From positions 1,302,001 to 1,366,000 of the forward strand of contig NZ_CP042412.1 of the NCBI RefSeq assembly GCF_007954505.1: a stretch of 64,000 bases of DNA. Direction: 5' to 3'. This stretch comes from Microbacterium sp. CBA3102. Lineage in GTDB: Bacteria; Actinomycetota; Actinomycetes; Actinomycetales; Microbacteriaceae. The notes beneath the pieces are model-generated. The model was not told the DNA's origin. It saw nothing but the letters and a program-made list of their open reading frames with translations, and searched no databases. The translations under genes and the position numbers were made by a program. Of the stretch, positions 51,905 to 61,835 are shown piece after piece. Numbering within the stretch: the stretch's first letter is position 1; the number at the start of each line of letters is the position of its first letter.

Positions 51905-53991
51905 CGGGAGCCCTTCGCCTCGATGACGCGGCGGCGACGACGAAGCCGGCGCATCCGGTGCCCGTCGTCGCGCTCGACGAGGCGGAGGGACGCCGACCGC
52001 ACGCTCTGCTCACGGGCATCGGGGCTCTCGTGGCCCTCGCCGTGGTGCTCTTCGCGGTGGCCTGCTGGCATCTCACCCAGGGCACGAGCGGTGCCGTCTT
52101 CGCCGACCCGGACGTGCTGTGGGGGTCGCGGGTGCCGCGCCTGGCCGCGGGCATCGCCGTGGGCGTGGCGCTGGGCGTGGCGGGCATCCTCCTCCAGTCG
52201 CTCGCTCGCAACGCCCTGGCCTCGCCGGACACCCTGGGCGTGACAGCCGGCTCGTACCTCGCGGTCACGGCGCTCGCGGCGTTCGGCATCGCGGTGCCGG
52301 TGTGGGCGTCGGGCGCCGTCGCGTTCGCCGGCGGCCTCTTCGCCGCGGGGATCGTGCTCGGACTCGCCGGCGGTGCGGGCTCGTCCACCACGCGGCTGAT
52401 CCTCGCGGGGACGGCCCTCGCCCTCGCGTTCCAGGCCTGCACCTCGACCCTGCTCATCCTGTTCGACGAGGAGACGAAGGGTCTGCTCGCGTGGGGAAGC
52501 GGCAGCCTGTCCCAGCTCGGCCTGACCGCGTTCCTCCAGGCGGCCCCGGTCGTGGTCGTGGTGACCGGGGCGGCGCTGTTGCTGGCACGGCGGCTCGACA
52601 TCCTGGCGCTCGGCGACGACACGGCATCGTCCTTGGGCGTGCCGATCCGCTCGACCCGGGCCATCGGCATCCTGCTCGCCGTCACGCTCACCGCGGTGTC
52701 GGTGACGCTCGCGGGGCCGATGGGTTTCGTCGGACTGTGCGCGCCCGTGCTCGCCCGCCTGCTGTCGCGCGTCGTGCCGAGCCTGAACCGCCACCTGCTC
52801 TTGATCCCCGCCGCCGGGTTGCTCGGCGCGATCGTCGTGATCCTCTCGGATGCTCTGCTGCGAGCGATCATCGGGGCCGAGGCGGCGATCCTCATCCCGA
52901 CCGGAGTCGCGACGACACTCCTCGGAGCGATCGTGCTGGTGCTCATGGCACGGCGTCTGCGCGACGCCGGTCCCACACGGGAGCCTCCGCGGGTGCGGTT
53001 CGGAGTGCGCAGCCGGCTGCGGTTCCGCATCGCCCTGGCCGTCGTGGTGCTCGGGGTGGTCGGGGTGCTGCTCCTCGGCCTGCTCGCCGGGCACACATGG
53101 CTGCTGACCGGCGACATCGCGCTGTGGCTGCAGGGCGAGGCGCCGCCGGTGATCGCCTTCGCGTTGGACGAACGCGCGCCGCGCATCGTGGCCGCGCTCG
53201 TCGCCGGTGGGGCGCTCGCGCTGTCCGGCACCATCATCCAGGGGGTGAGTCGGAACCCGCTGGCCGACCCGAGCATCCTCGGTGTCACGGGCGGTGCCGG
53301 ACTCGGTGCCGTGCTCGTGATCACGAGCGCCGTCTCGTCCACTGCGGGCATGATCGCGGGCGCCGTCGCCGGGGCGCTGCTCGCCTTCGCCCTCGTCTAT
53401 CTGCTGTCGTGGCGCGGCGGGTTGAACGCCGACCGGTTCCTGCTGATCGGCATCGGTGTCTCGTACTTCTCGGTCTCGCTCACGACGTTCTTCCTGCTGC
53501 GGTCGAACCCCTGGGACACCCCGAAGATCTACACCTGGCTTTCGGGCACGACGTACGGCCGGGTGTGGGATCAGGTGCTGCCCCTCGCGCTCGTGCTGGT
53601 GATCGCGCTGCCGTTCGTGGTGATGAGCCGTCGCGAGCTCGACGTGCTGGCCCTCGATGAGGACACCCCGAGGCTCGTCGGCATCCGCCTCGAGCCCGTG
53701 CGTCTGACGCTGCTGGTCGTGGCGGCGGTGCTCGCAGCGCTCAGCGTGACGGCGATCGGCGTGATCGGCTTCGTGGGACTCGTCGCCCCGCACGCGGCAC
53801 GAGCGCTCGTCGGGGCCACGCACGCCAGGGTGATTCCCGTCGCCGTGCTGCTGGGAGGTCTGTTGGTGGGGGTCGCGGACACGATCGGGCGCACCGTCAT
53901 CGCCCCCGCGCAACTTCCCGCTGGACTCGTGGTGGCGCTGATCGGAGCCCCGTACTTCGTCTGGCTGCTCTGGCGCTCGCGCGACGCGTAG
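51901..53991 (+). CDS. Fused double FecCD permease (FhuB type)
   Basis: The 696-residue protein has two FecCD permease halves in one chain. Half 1 shows GVALGVAGILLQSLARNALA and ending GPMGFVGLCAPVLARLLSRV. Half 2 starts after a basic linker (about 365) and shows GGALALSGTIIQGVSRNPLA and GVIGFVGLVAPHAARALVGA. About 18-20 helices are expected. FhuB-type fusions pair with one FhuD-like binding protein and one ATPase, exactly as here. Confidence 0.9.
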   Translation: MTGALRLDDAAATTKPAHPVPVVALDEAEGRRPHALLTGIGALVALAVVLFAVACWHLTQGTSGAVFADPDVLWGSRVPRLAAGIAVGVALGVAGILLQSLARNALASPDTLGVTAGSYLAVTALAAFGIAVPVWASGAVAFAGGLFAAGIVLGLAGGAGSSTTRLILAGTALALAFQACTSTLLILFDEETKGLLAWGSGSLSQLGLTAFLQAAPVVVVVTGAALLLARRLDILALGDDTASSLGVPIRSTRAIGILLAVTLTAVSVTLAGPMGFVGLCAPVLARLLSRVVPSLNRHLLLIPAAGLLGAIVVILSDALLRAIIGAEAAILIPTGVATTLLGAIVLVLMARRLRDAGPTREPPRVRFGVRSRLRFRIALAVVVLGVVGVLLLGLLAGHTWLLTGDIALWLQGEAPPVIAFALDERAPRIVAALVAGGALALSGTIIQGVSRNPLADPSILGVTGGAGLGAVLVITSAVSSTAGMIAGAVAGALLAFALVYLLSWRGGLNADRFLLIGIGVSYFSVSLTTFFLLRSNPWDTPKIYTWLSGTTYGRVWDQVLPLALVLVIALPFVVMSRRELDVLALDEDTPRLVGIRLEPVRLTLLVVAAVLAALSVTAIGVIGFVGLVAPHAARALVGATHARVIPVAVLLGGLLVGVADTIGRTVIAPAQLPAGLVVALIGAPYFVWLLWRSRDA

Positions 53992-53998
53992 GCCCGGC

Positions 53999-54057
53999 TT
54001 CGAATCGCGCAAATGGCCCCATTCCCTGACGGGATGAGGCCATTTGCGCGATTCGAA
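53999..54057. repeat. Palindrome with perfect 20-bp arms between convergent genes
   Basis: TTCGAATCGCGCAAATGGCC (53999-54018) and GGCCATTTGCGCGATTCGAA (54038-54057) are exact inverted repeats with a 19-base loop. The element closes the gap between the permease end (53991) and the hydrolase end (54064). Related single arms occur at 35709-35729, 41583-41609 and 44941-44966. Confidence 0.85.
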
Positions 54058-54063
54058 CGGGGG

Positions 54064-54981
<918 letters not shown>

Positions 54982-55002
54982 GTGTCAAGTAGACTTCTGG
55001 AC

Positions 55003-55569
55003 ATGACCGAAGACGAGGCCCGTGAACGCATCCTCACCGCCGCGGAGGAGCTCTACTACCGCAAGGGATACGCGGCGGTGGGCATGGATGAACTGCGTGC
55101 CGCGGCCGGAGTGTCGCTGCGCCGCCTCTATGCGCTCTTCCCCGCGAAGACCGACATCGTCGCCGCTGTCCTCGCCCGCAAGCACGCCCAGTGGGAGTCC
55201 GGGCTCTCGGGAGCCGTGACGGATGCCGGCGACGACCCGCGCGCGCGTCTCCTCGCGGTCTACGAATACCTCGAGAACTGGTTCTGCGCCGACGACTTCC
55301 GCGGCTGCGCGTTCATCAACGCGTTCGGCGAGCTCGGGGGCACGAACGCCGAGGTCGCAGAGATCGTGCGCACGCACAAGGCATCGTTCCAGGAGTACAT
55401 GGCGGGCCTGGTCGCCGACACGGGTGCACCTGCGGCGCTCGCTGCACAGCTGTCGATCCTCGCCGAGGGTGCGCAGAGCACGGCGGCGATCTCGAAGGAT
55501 CCGTCGGTGGCGGTGCAGGCGCGCGGCGCCGCGGAGGTCCTGATCGATGCGGCATTCACCCGGGCCTGA
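55003..55569 (+). CDS. TetR/AcrR-family transcriptional regulator
   Basis: The 188-residue protein starts MTEDEARERILTAAEELYYR at the ATG 55003; a GTG at 54982 is less likely because the second operator ends at 54981. The HTH reads YAAVGMDELRAAAGVSLRRL and YALFPAKTDIVAAVLARKH. The C-terminal helical domain (about 70-188) binds the inducer. It is divergent from the hydrolase and should repress it and itself through the two operators. Confidence 0.88.
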   Translation: MTEDEARERILTAAEELYYRKGYAAVGMDELRAAAGVSLRRLYALFPAKTDIVAAVLARKHAQWESGLSGAVTDAGDDPRARLLAVYEYLENWFCADDFRGCAFINAFGELGGTNAEVAEIVRTHKASFQEYMAGLVADTGAPAALAAQLSILAEGAQSTAAISKDPSVAVQARGAAEVLIDAAFTRA

Positions 55570-55581
55570 GTGAGTGTTTCC

Positions 55582-55594
55582 CTAACCTGGTTAG
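55582..55594. promoter_or_regulatory. Palindrome upstream of the TspO-family gene
   Basis: CTAACCTGGTTAG is a perfect inverted repeat (6+1+6) lying 64 bases before the ATG at 55658. TTTCCC and CGAAAT flank it. It may be an operator. A resemblance to IdeR half-boxes (CTAACC) is noted, but the full box is absent. Confidence 0.4.
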
Positions 55595-55657
55595 CGAAAT
55601 ACCGCCTCGGTGTCAACCCCGATGCGTGTCGGCTCACCGCGCCGTAGCGTCGTGACC

Positions 55658-56467
55658 ATGGACTCACGTACGAAGGGCATCGGCCGGCAGACCCTGGTCA
55701 TCGCGTCGGCGACGTTCATGCTGATCGCCGCCACCATCGGAGCGGGGGCGTTCGGCGGGGCATCCGTCGACGACCTGCAGGACGGAGCCCTCTCGGCACA
55801 GGGCTCCTACCTCGCTCCGGCAGGACCGGCGTTCTCGATCTGGTCGCTCATCTACCTCGGACTCATCGCCTACACGGTGTGGCAGGCGCTCCCGGCGCAG
55901 CGGCAGGATCCCCGTCAGCGGGCGGTCGGTGGATGGATCGCGGTGTCGATGGTGCTGAACGGGCTGTGGCTGGTGACCGCGAGGTACCTGACGCTGTGGC
56001 TCACGGTCGTCGTGATCGCGCTGCTGCTCGTCGTGCTCGCCCGCGTGATCGTGGTGCTCGGCCGCTTCCCGGCGCGGACCGTCGCGGATCGCATCCTCAC
56101 CGACGGCGCGAACGGACTGCACTTCGGCTGGGTCACGATCGCCACCGTCGCGAACACCGCTGCCTGGCTCACCCAACTCGCTCCGGAGAGCTGGGCCGAG
56201 GCCGCGGACGCCTGGGCCATCGCCGTGCTCGTGGTCGTCTTGGCGATCGGTGCCGCGGCGGCGTGGGCCACCGGCCGGATCGCTCCCGCCCTCGCGACGG
56301 CGTGGGGACTGGCCTGGCTCGCGGTCGGACGACTGACCGGGGAGCCGGAGAGCACCCCGACCGCCATCGCCGCGATCATCGTGGCCGTGCTGCTCGTCGT
56401 CACCGGTGTCGTCGCGGTGCTGCGTCGGACGCGCGCTGTGCACAACTCCTCAGAATCGTCGCGCTGA
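55658..56467 (+). CDS. TspO/MBR-related tryptophan-rich membrane protein
   Basis: The 269-residue protein starts MDSRTKGIGRQTLVIASATF and has about seven hydrophobic helices, more than the five of classical TspO. Key phrases are YLAPAGPAFSIWSLIYLGLI, LNGLWLVTARY and HFGWVTIATVANTAAWL, which match tryptophan-rich sensory proteins. The family binds porphyrins or lipids. Its job here is not known. Confidence 0.7.
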   Translation: MDSRTKGIGRQTLVIASATFMLIAATIGAGAFGGASVDDLQDGALSAQGSYLAPAGPAFSIWSLIYLGLIAYTVWQALPAQRQDPRQRAVGGWIAVSMVLNGLWLVTARYLTLWLTVVVIALLLVVLARVIVVLGRFPARTVADRILTDGANGLHFGWVTIATVANTAAWLTQLAPESWAEAADAWAIAVLVVVLAIGAAAAWATGRIAPALATAWGLAWLAVGRLTGEPESTPTAIAAIIVAVLLVVTGVVAVLRRTRAVHNSSESSR

Positions 56468-56511
56468 GCGCAGCGTGGGCTGATTTCCGGGTCGGTTCCG
56501 GCAGTTCTTGC

Positions 56512-56538
56512 TGAGTTGTGAACGACGCGCACAACTCA
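56512..56538. repeat. Short hairpin between convergent genes
   Basis: TGAGTTGTG (56512-56520) pairs with CACAACTCA (56530-56538) with a 9-base loop. A related CCTGAGTTACGAACGG copy is near 56605. It lies in the gap between the TspO-family and kdpE genes. Apart from these, I see nothing coding in 56468-56644. Confidence 0.5.
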
Positions 56539-56644
56539 GGAAGGCCGCGCCGCATCGCCCCCCACGACGCCGACACCGTCCCCGGTCGCAGGTTATTCCT
56601 GAGTTACGAACGGCGAGCCGGCGCACCTCGGCGCGGGCGACGGC

Positions 56645-57316
56645 TCAGAGCACGAGTCGGTAGCCCATTCCCGCCTCGGTGAGCAGATGCACCGGGGCGC
56701 CCGGCTCCCGTTCGAGCTTCTTGCGCAGTTGTGACATGTACAGCCGCAGATAACCGGAGTCGGAGACCTGCTCGCTGCCCCAGATCTCCTTCAACAGGTC
56801 CTGCCGGGTGACCAGGGCTCCCGGATGCCGTGACAGGTGCTCCAGCATCCGCCACTCGGTCGGGGTCAGGTGCACGCGTGTTCCGGCGCGGGTGACGGTC
56901 TTCGTGGCCAGGTCGACGACGACCTCACCGAAGGCCACGACGGATTCGCCGTTCGCGGGAGCCGATCGGCGGGACAGTGCGCGCAACCGGGCGAGGAGTT
57001 CATCGACCTGGAACGGCTTCGTGACGAAGTCGTCGGCGCCGGCGTCCAGCGCGTCGACCTTGTCGGCTGAACCGGTGCGTCCGGACACCACGATGATCGG
57101 CACGTTCGTCCACCCGCGCAGCGCCTGGATCACCTCGATACCGTCGAGTCGGGGCATGCCGAGGTCGAGCATGATCAGGTCCGGGTGCGACTGCGCGGCG
57201 GCGGCGATTGCGGCGGCACCGTCGGCGGCCACGACGACTTCGTATCCGTGGGCGGCCAGTGTGATCCGCAGCGCCCGCACCATCTGCGGGTCGTCGTCGG
57301 CGATGAGGAGCTTCAC
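56645..57316 (-). CDS. kdpE: KdpE-like response regulator
   Basis: The 223-residue OmpR-family regulator has D51 (LIMLDLGMPRLDG) and K in VTKPFQVDEL. Its C-terminal winged helix includes SGYLRLYMSQLRKKLEREPG, typical of KdpE. It overlaps the KdpD gene by four bases. KdpDE classically activates the kdpFABC potassium pump, but no intact kdpFABC is in this window. Confidence 0.88.
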   Translation of the reverse strand: MKLLIADDDPQMVRALRITLAAHGYEVVVAADGAAAIAAAAQSHPDLIMLDLGMPRLDGIEVIQALRGWTNVPIIVVSGRTGSADKVDALDAGADDFVTKPFQVDELLARLRALSRRSAPANGESVVAFGEVVVDLATKTVTRAGTRVHLTPTEWRMLEHLSRHPGALVTRQDLLKEIWGSEQVSDSGYLRLYMSQLRKKLEREPGAPVHLLTEAGMGYRLVL

Positions 57317-59874
57317 TCCGTCCCCTCCGTGTCGGGAAGCCCTGCGCCGAGCGGCAGGGAGATGACCATGGTGAGGCCTCCCCCAGGGGTGTCCTCCGGT
57401 GTCAGGGTACCGCCCATGCCCTCGGTGAACCCGCGGGACAGGGCGAGTCCGAGTCCGAGTCCCGTCGTGTTGTCGGTGTCACCGAATCGCTGGAACGGCT
57501 GGAAGATGCGGTCGCGCCGCTCGGGAGCGATGCCCGCCCCGCGGTCGATCACGCGGATCTCGGCGCGGTCGCCGATCGTGCTGGTGGAGATGATCACGCG
57601 GCTGCCGTCCGGGGAGTGACGGTGCGCGTTCGCGAGCACGTTCACCAGTACGCGCTGCAGCAGCACGGGATCGGCGAACACCGGCGGCAGGTCCGGGTCG
57701 AGGGCGAGCTCGACGTCTGCCGGCCCCAGCCCGAGCTCGTCGACGGCGGCGAGCACGGTGCCGGCGGCATCCATCCGGGACGAGGAGACCGCGAGCACGC
57801 CGGCCTGCACGCGACTCACATCGAGCAGGTCGGTGACCAGGGCCGACAGCGTCGCGAGGCTCTCGTCGGCGGTGGCGAGCAGTTCTTCGCGATCGGTCGC
57901 CGACAGCCCGTGCGCACCGCGCAGGCCGCCGATCGCCGCGACCGCCGAGGCCAGCGGTCGCCGCAGGTCATGGCTCACGGCCGACAGCAGAGCGCTGCGC
58001 ACCTGGTCGGTCTCGGCCAGGGCTTCGGCTTCGCTGGCGGTGGCGCGCAGGTCGGTGTGCTCGATCGCGGCGGAGAGTTGCGCGATGATCGCATCAAGCA
58101 GGCGTCGTTCCGGTCCGGCCAGAGGTTCGCCGTTCAACTCCAGCAGCGCCCGGGGGCCACCGCCTGGTCCGACGCCGATCGGCAGGGTCGTGGCGCGGCC
58201 GTCGGCCACTGGTTCGCCGTCGCTCGCCAGCACCTCGCCATCGGGGGAGAGCACCCGCACCCCGCTGAGTCCGAACGCCTCGCGGGTGCGGCTGACCAGC
58301 GCCAGCACCGCGTTGTCGCCCCGGAGCACATTGCCGGCGACCGCGGCGAGCAGCTCGGCCTCGGCGGCGGCGCGCTGAGCCGTGCGGGCTCGTCGTGCGG
58401 CCTGGTCGACGATGATGCTGACCAGGATCGCGATGAGGACGTAGAGGGACAGCGCGAGCGCGTGCAGCGGGTGCGCGATCGTGATCGTGAACAGTGGCGC
58501 GACGAAGAGGAAGTCGAGCGTGATCCCGGAGAGCACCGCGGCGAACACGGCGGGACGGATGCCGCCGATCAGGGCGACCACGACGACGAGGAGCTGATAG
58601 GCGAGCACCTCGGCGGTGATCGATTCGGGGCTGCGGACCGTGAACATGATCCACGACAGGATCGGTCCGAAGACGAGCGCGATCGCGAAGCCCAGGAGCT
58701 GTCGGCGCCAGCCGAGCGCTCCGCCGGTGATACGCGGCAGAGCCTGGCGACCACCGGCAGCCGCGTGCGTCACGATGTGCACGTCGATGTCGCCGGAGCG
58801 GCGGATGACCTCCGATCCGATGCCGGGGCCGGTGAGCGCGGCGGTGAGTCGACTGCGTCGGCTGACCCCGATCACCAGCTGTGTGGCGTCGGCGGCCTGC
58901 GCGAACTCGACCAGTGTGGACGGGATGTCGTCGCCGACCACCTGGTGATAGCTGCCGCCGAGCGACTCCACGAGAAGGCGCTGGGAGGCGAGCGCTCCGG
59001 GCGTCTCGTTGCGCAGACCGTCCTGTGCCGAGACATGTACGGCGAGCAGCTCGCCGCCGGCCGAGCGTGCTGCGATCCGTGCCCCGCGCCGGAGCAGGGT
59101 CTCGCCCTCCGGGCCGCCGGTGAGGGCGACCACGACACGCTCCCTGGCCTGCCAGTTGCCCTCGATCCCCTGTTCGGCGCGGTAGGTGCGCAGCGCGCTG
59201 TCGACCTCGTCGGCGAGCCAGAGCAACGCCAGCTCGCGCAGCGCGGTCAGGTTGCCCAACCGGAAGTAGTTCGACAGGGCGGCGTCGATCCGCTCGGCCG
59301 GATAGACCAGCCCGGCGGAGAGCCGATCGCGCAGCGATTGCGGGGCGAGGTCGACGACCTCGATCTCATCCGCGGCCCGGACGACGGCATCCGGGATCGT
59401 CTCCCGCTGCGCGATGCCGGTGATCTTCTCGACCACGGCGTTGAGCGACTCGATGTGCTGCACATTGACGGTGGTGACCACGTCGATGCCGGCGTCCAGC
59501 AGATCGTCGACGTCCTGCCAGCGCTTCGGGTGCCGCGAGCCCGGGATGTTCGTGTGGGCGAGTTCGTCGACCAGGGCGATCTCCGGGGCGCGCGCGAGCA
59601 CGGCCTCGAGGTCGAGTTCGGTCAGGGCGACGCCTCGGTGCTCATCGACCCGGCGCGGTACTTCCGGCAGCCCGACGGTCTGCGCCTGGGTGGCGGCGCG
59701 ATCGTGGGTTTCGACGATCGCGATGACGACGTCGTGACCCTCCTCGCGGAGGCGGCGGCCTTCGGCGAGCATCTCGAACGTCTTGCCGACGCCCGGGGCA
59801 GCGCCCAGGAGCACGCGGAGGCGTCCGCGTCGCGACTGCTCCGGAGCCGGACGCTGCGTCCGCTCTGCGCTCAC
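57313..59874 (-). CDS. kdpD: KdpD-like sensor histidine kinase
   Basis: The 853-residue kinase has the full KdpD order. The N-terminal KdpD domain has Walker A LLGAAPGVGKTFEML (about 26-40) and DELAHTNIPGSRHPKRW. A USP-like domain (about 245-370), four membrane helices (about 390-500) and a GAF-like segment follow. The kinase core has H in LSAVSHDLRRPLAS and ATPase LGLGLALSRGFTEGMGG. It starts at GTG 59874, overlapping the TGA of a kdpC remnant. The senior operon genes upstream are gone, so its targets must be elsewhere or lost. Confidence 0.9.
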   Translation of the reverse strand: MSAERTQRPAPEQSRRGRLRVLLGAAPGVGKTFEMLAEGRRLREEGHDVVIAIVETHDRAATQAQTVGLPEVPRRVDEHRGVALTELDLEAVLARAPEIALVDELAHTNIPGSRHPKRWQDVDDLLDAGIDVVTTVNVQHIESLNAVVEKITGIAQRETIPDAVVRAADEIEVVDLAPQSLRDRLSAGLVYPAERIDAALSNYFRLGNLTALRELALLWLADEVDSALRTYRAEQGIEGNWQARERVVVALTGGPEGETLLRRGARIAARSAGGELLAVHVSAQDGLRNETPGALASQRLLVESLGGSYHQVVGDDIPSTLVEFAQAADATQLVIGVSRRSRLTAALTGPGIGSEVIRRSGDIDVHIVTHAAAGGRQALPRITGGALGWRRQLLGFAIALVFGPILSWIMFTVRSPESITAEVLAYQLLVVVVALIGGIRPAVFAAVLSGITLDFLFVAPLFTITIAHPLHALALSLYVLIAILVSIIVDQAARRARTAQRAAAEAELLAAVAGNVLRGDNAVLALVSRTREAFGLSGVRVLSPDGEVLASDGEPVADGRATTLPIGVGPGGGPRALLELNGEPLAGPERRLLDAIIAQLSAAIEHTDLRATASEAEALAETDQVRSALLSAVSHDLRRPLASAVAAIGGLRGAHGLSATDREELLATADESLATLSALVTDLLDVSRVQAGVLAVSSSRMDAAGTVLAAVDELGLGPADVELALDPDLPPVFADPVLLQRVLVNVLANAHRHSPDGSRVIISTSTIGDRAEIRVIDRGAGIAPERRDRIFQPFQRFGDTDNTTGLGLGLALSRGFTEGMGGTLTPEDTPGGGLTMVISLPLGAGLPDTEGTE

Positions 59875-59988
59875 TCGCCCTCCCGGTCGTCCGACGCGGG
59901 ATTCAGGTCGGCGACGTCGATGTGCTCCTCGCCGAGGAATCCCCGATCCCGTCCTTGAATCCTAGACTCCACGAGGCAGCGCACCGGG
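59871..59988 (-). pseudogene. kdpC: kdpC remnant (C-terminal tail only)
   Basis: Just upstream of kdpD, in the coupled frame, the codons read PVRCLVESRIQGRDRGFLGE followed by EHIDVADLNPASD and then TGA. This matches the C-terminal pattern of KdpC (LV-x-GR-x-GFLGE-x-V-x-LN-x-A). Nothing recognisable as KdpC continues upstream of about 59988. The GTGA overlap with kdpD is the normal kdpCD junction. I infer that kdpFAB and most of kdpC were deleted or replaced by the transporter gene at 60027. Confidence 0.7.
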
Positions 59989-60026
59989 CGCTCCCCTTCG
60001 CGCTGAAGTGCCCCTATGCTCACCAG

Positions 60027-61205
60027 GTGGGCACCAAAGAGTGGCGGATCGGCGCAGGGACGTGGGTCGTCGGCGGGCTCGTCGTCCTCGCCCTCGTCCT
60101 CGTGCTGACCGAATACCTCCCGCAGTCGGACGCCGACGCTCTCGGGCAGCGGATCGCACCGGTGCTGGGGTTCGTCGTCGCGATCACCGTCGTCGCCGAG
60201 CTCGCCCGCGACGCGGCGGTCTTCGATGTCGTCTCGCAACGGCTCGCCCGCTGGGGGCGCGGACGGGTGCTCATCCTCTGGGCGCTCGTCGTGGTGCTCG
60301 CGGTGGTGAGCACGGTGTTCCTGTCCCTCGACACGACCGCCGTGATCGTCACGCCGGTCGTCATCGTGCTCGCGCAGAGCGTCGGCGTCTCCCCGCTCCC
60401 GTTCGCCCTGGCGACCGTGTGGCTGGCGAACACGGCTTCCCTCGCCCTACCGGTATCGAACCTGACCAACCTGCTCGCCGCACCCGCGATCGGCGACGGT
60501 CCCGCGGCGTTCATCGCCCTGAGCTGGGCACCGACTCTGGTCGGCATCCTGATGCCCGTCGTGATCCTGACCGTGGTGCACCGGCGCACCGTGTTCGCGG
60601 CGTACGAGACGCCGCCGCCCCGGCGCCCCGCCGACCCGATGCTGTTCTGGAGCGCTGCCGGGATCCTCGTCGTGCTGATGCCGCTGCTGGTCGTCACGCA
60701 CGACGTGTGGATCCCCGCCACGGCCGCGGCGCTCGCGCTCATCGTGGTGTTCGCGGTGCGGCGGCGCCGGGCGCTGCGGCTCGCGCTCGTGCCGTGGCAG
60801 GCGATCGCGCTCGCTGCAGCGCTGTTCGTGCTGGTCGAGGCCGCGCACGCGCAGGGCCTCCTCGACTTCCTGACGGCGCAGACCGCGAACGGCGACTCCC
60901 CCGGCGATCTGTTCCGGTTGGCCGCGCTCGGGGCCGTGAGCGCAAACGCGATCAACAACCTCCCCGCATATCTCGTGCTCGAGCCCGTCGCCGCGGATCC
61001 GGTCGCGCTGATGGCCCTTCTGATCGGCGTCAACCTCGGCCCGCTGATCACGCCGTGGGCCTCGCTCGCGACGCTGCTGTGGCATCACCGCATCACGGCG
61101 CTCGGAGTCACGATCCGCTGGCGCGGGTACATGCTGTGGGGCGTGGTCGCCGCCGTGCCGACCGTGCTGGTGGCCGTTCTCGTCCTGTTCCTCGTCTCGG
61201 GCTAG
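60027..61205 (+). CDS. ArsB/SLC13-type anion permease-like membrane protein
   Basis: The 392-residue protein has about eleven hydrophobic helices and starts at GTG 60027 (MGTKEWRIGAGTWVVGGLVV). Motifs include TVFLSLDTTAVIVTPVVIVL and ATVWLANTASLALPVSNLTN. It also has SANAINNLPAYLVLEP and GVNLGPLITPWASLATLLWH, typical of the ArsB/NhaD/SLC13 ion-transporter superfamily. It could export arsenite or carry another anion. An in-frame ATG at 59922 would place the start inside the kdpD/kdpC region, so the later GTG is preferred. It ends convergent to a GNAT gene, sharing CTAG. Confidence 0.8.
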   Translation: MGTKEWRIGAGTWVVGGLVVLALVLVLTEYLPQSDADALGQRIAPVLGFVVAITVVAELARDAAVFDVVSQRLARWGRGRVLILWALVVVLAVVSTVFLSLDTTAVIVTPVVIVLAQSVGVSPLPFALATVWLANTASLALPVSNLTNLLAAPAIGDGPAAFIALSWAPTLVGILMPVVILTVVHRRTVFAAYETPPPRRPADPMLFWSAAGILVVLMPLLVVTHDVWIPATAAALALIVVFAVRRRRALRLALVPWQAIALAAALFVLVEAAHAQGLLDFLTAQTANGDSPGDLFRLAALGAVSANAINNLPAYLVLEPVAADPVALMALLIGVNLGPLITPWASLATLLWHHRITALGVTIRWRGYMLWGVVAAVPTVLVAVLVLFLVSG

Positions 61206-61804
61206 ACGCCCCGCTCCGGCGGCCACTCTTCGGCGAGCAGTCCGTAGTTCATGCCGTCGAACCATTCGCCCGAGCGGTGCAGCGCCGTCTTCCGGCTGAA
61301 CTCCTCGCGGCGCATCCCCAGGCGTTCCATGACGCGCCAGGAGGGCTCGTTGTCGGCGAAGCACCCGGCGTGCACGCGGCGGAGCCCCAGTGCGCCGAAG
61401 CACACGTCGATCACCGCGCGGATCGCCTCGGTCGCATAGCCGTGGCCGGTGTACGCGGGGTCGAGCACCCAGCCGAGTTCAGCCTCGACGCCCTTCGCCT
61501 CGGCCTCGACTTCGGCCTGGGCCCACCCATCGCCGAGTTGCACCATGATGTCGCCGATCGGCGTCGGGGCGGCGCCTTCGTGCGCGGGCAGCAGCTCCAC
61601 GAGGTACAGCGACGCCAGGCGCTCCGGAGCGAGATACCGTTCACGGAATGCATCCCGCGTGTCGGGCGCGGCCCCGAGCCACCGGTTCACCTCGGGGAGT
61701 CGACGCCACTCCCACATCACATCGACGTCGGCGGGCGTGCAGGGGCGCACCTGAAGTCGGTCTGTCCGTGCAGGCCACGGCTCGGGGGTTCGCGTGTCGG
61801 TCAT
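61202..61804 (-). CDS. GNAT-family N-acetyltransferase (RimJ/RimL-type)
   Basis: The 200-residue protein has the acetyl-CoA loop in AELGWVLDPAYTGHGYATEA (Q/R-x2-G-x-G/A region) and NEPSWRVMERLGMRREEFSR. It begins with RLQVRPCTPADVDVMWEWRR. RimJ/RimL-type enzymes acetylate amines or proteins. Its stop codon shares the CTAG with the permease stop. Confidence 0.85.
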   Translation of the reverse strand: MTDTRTPEPWPARTDRLQVRPCTPADVDVMWEWRRLPEVNRWLGAAPDTRDAFRERYLAPERLASLYLVELLPAHEGAAPTPIGDIMVQLGDGWAQAEVEAEAKGVEAELGWVLDPAYTGHGYATEAIRAVIDVCFGALGLRRVHAGCFADNEPSWRVMERLGMRREEFSRKTALHRSGEWFDGMNYGLLAEEWPPERGV

Positions 61805-61835
61805 CGCTCCACCCTAGGGTCGACCGGCGACACGC

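Noticed and set aside
59989..60239. 5' part of the frame ending in the kdpC tail
   Set aside because: Upstream of the tail the residues are Asp/Arg-rich and antisense to the permease; no KdpC pattern is visible there.
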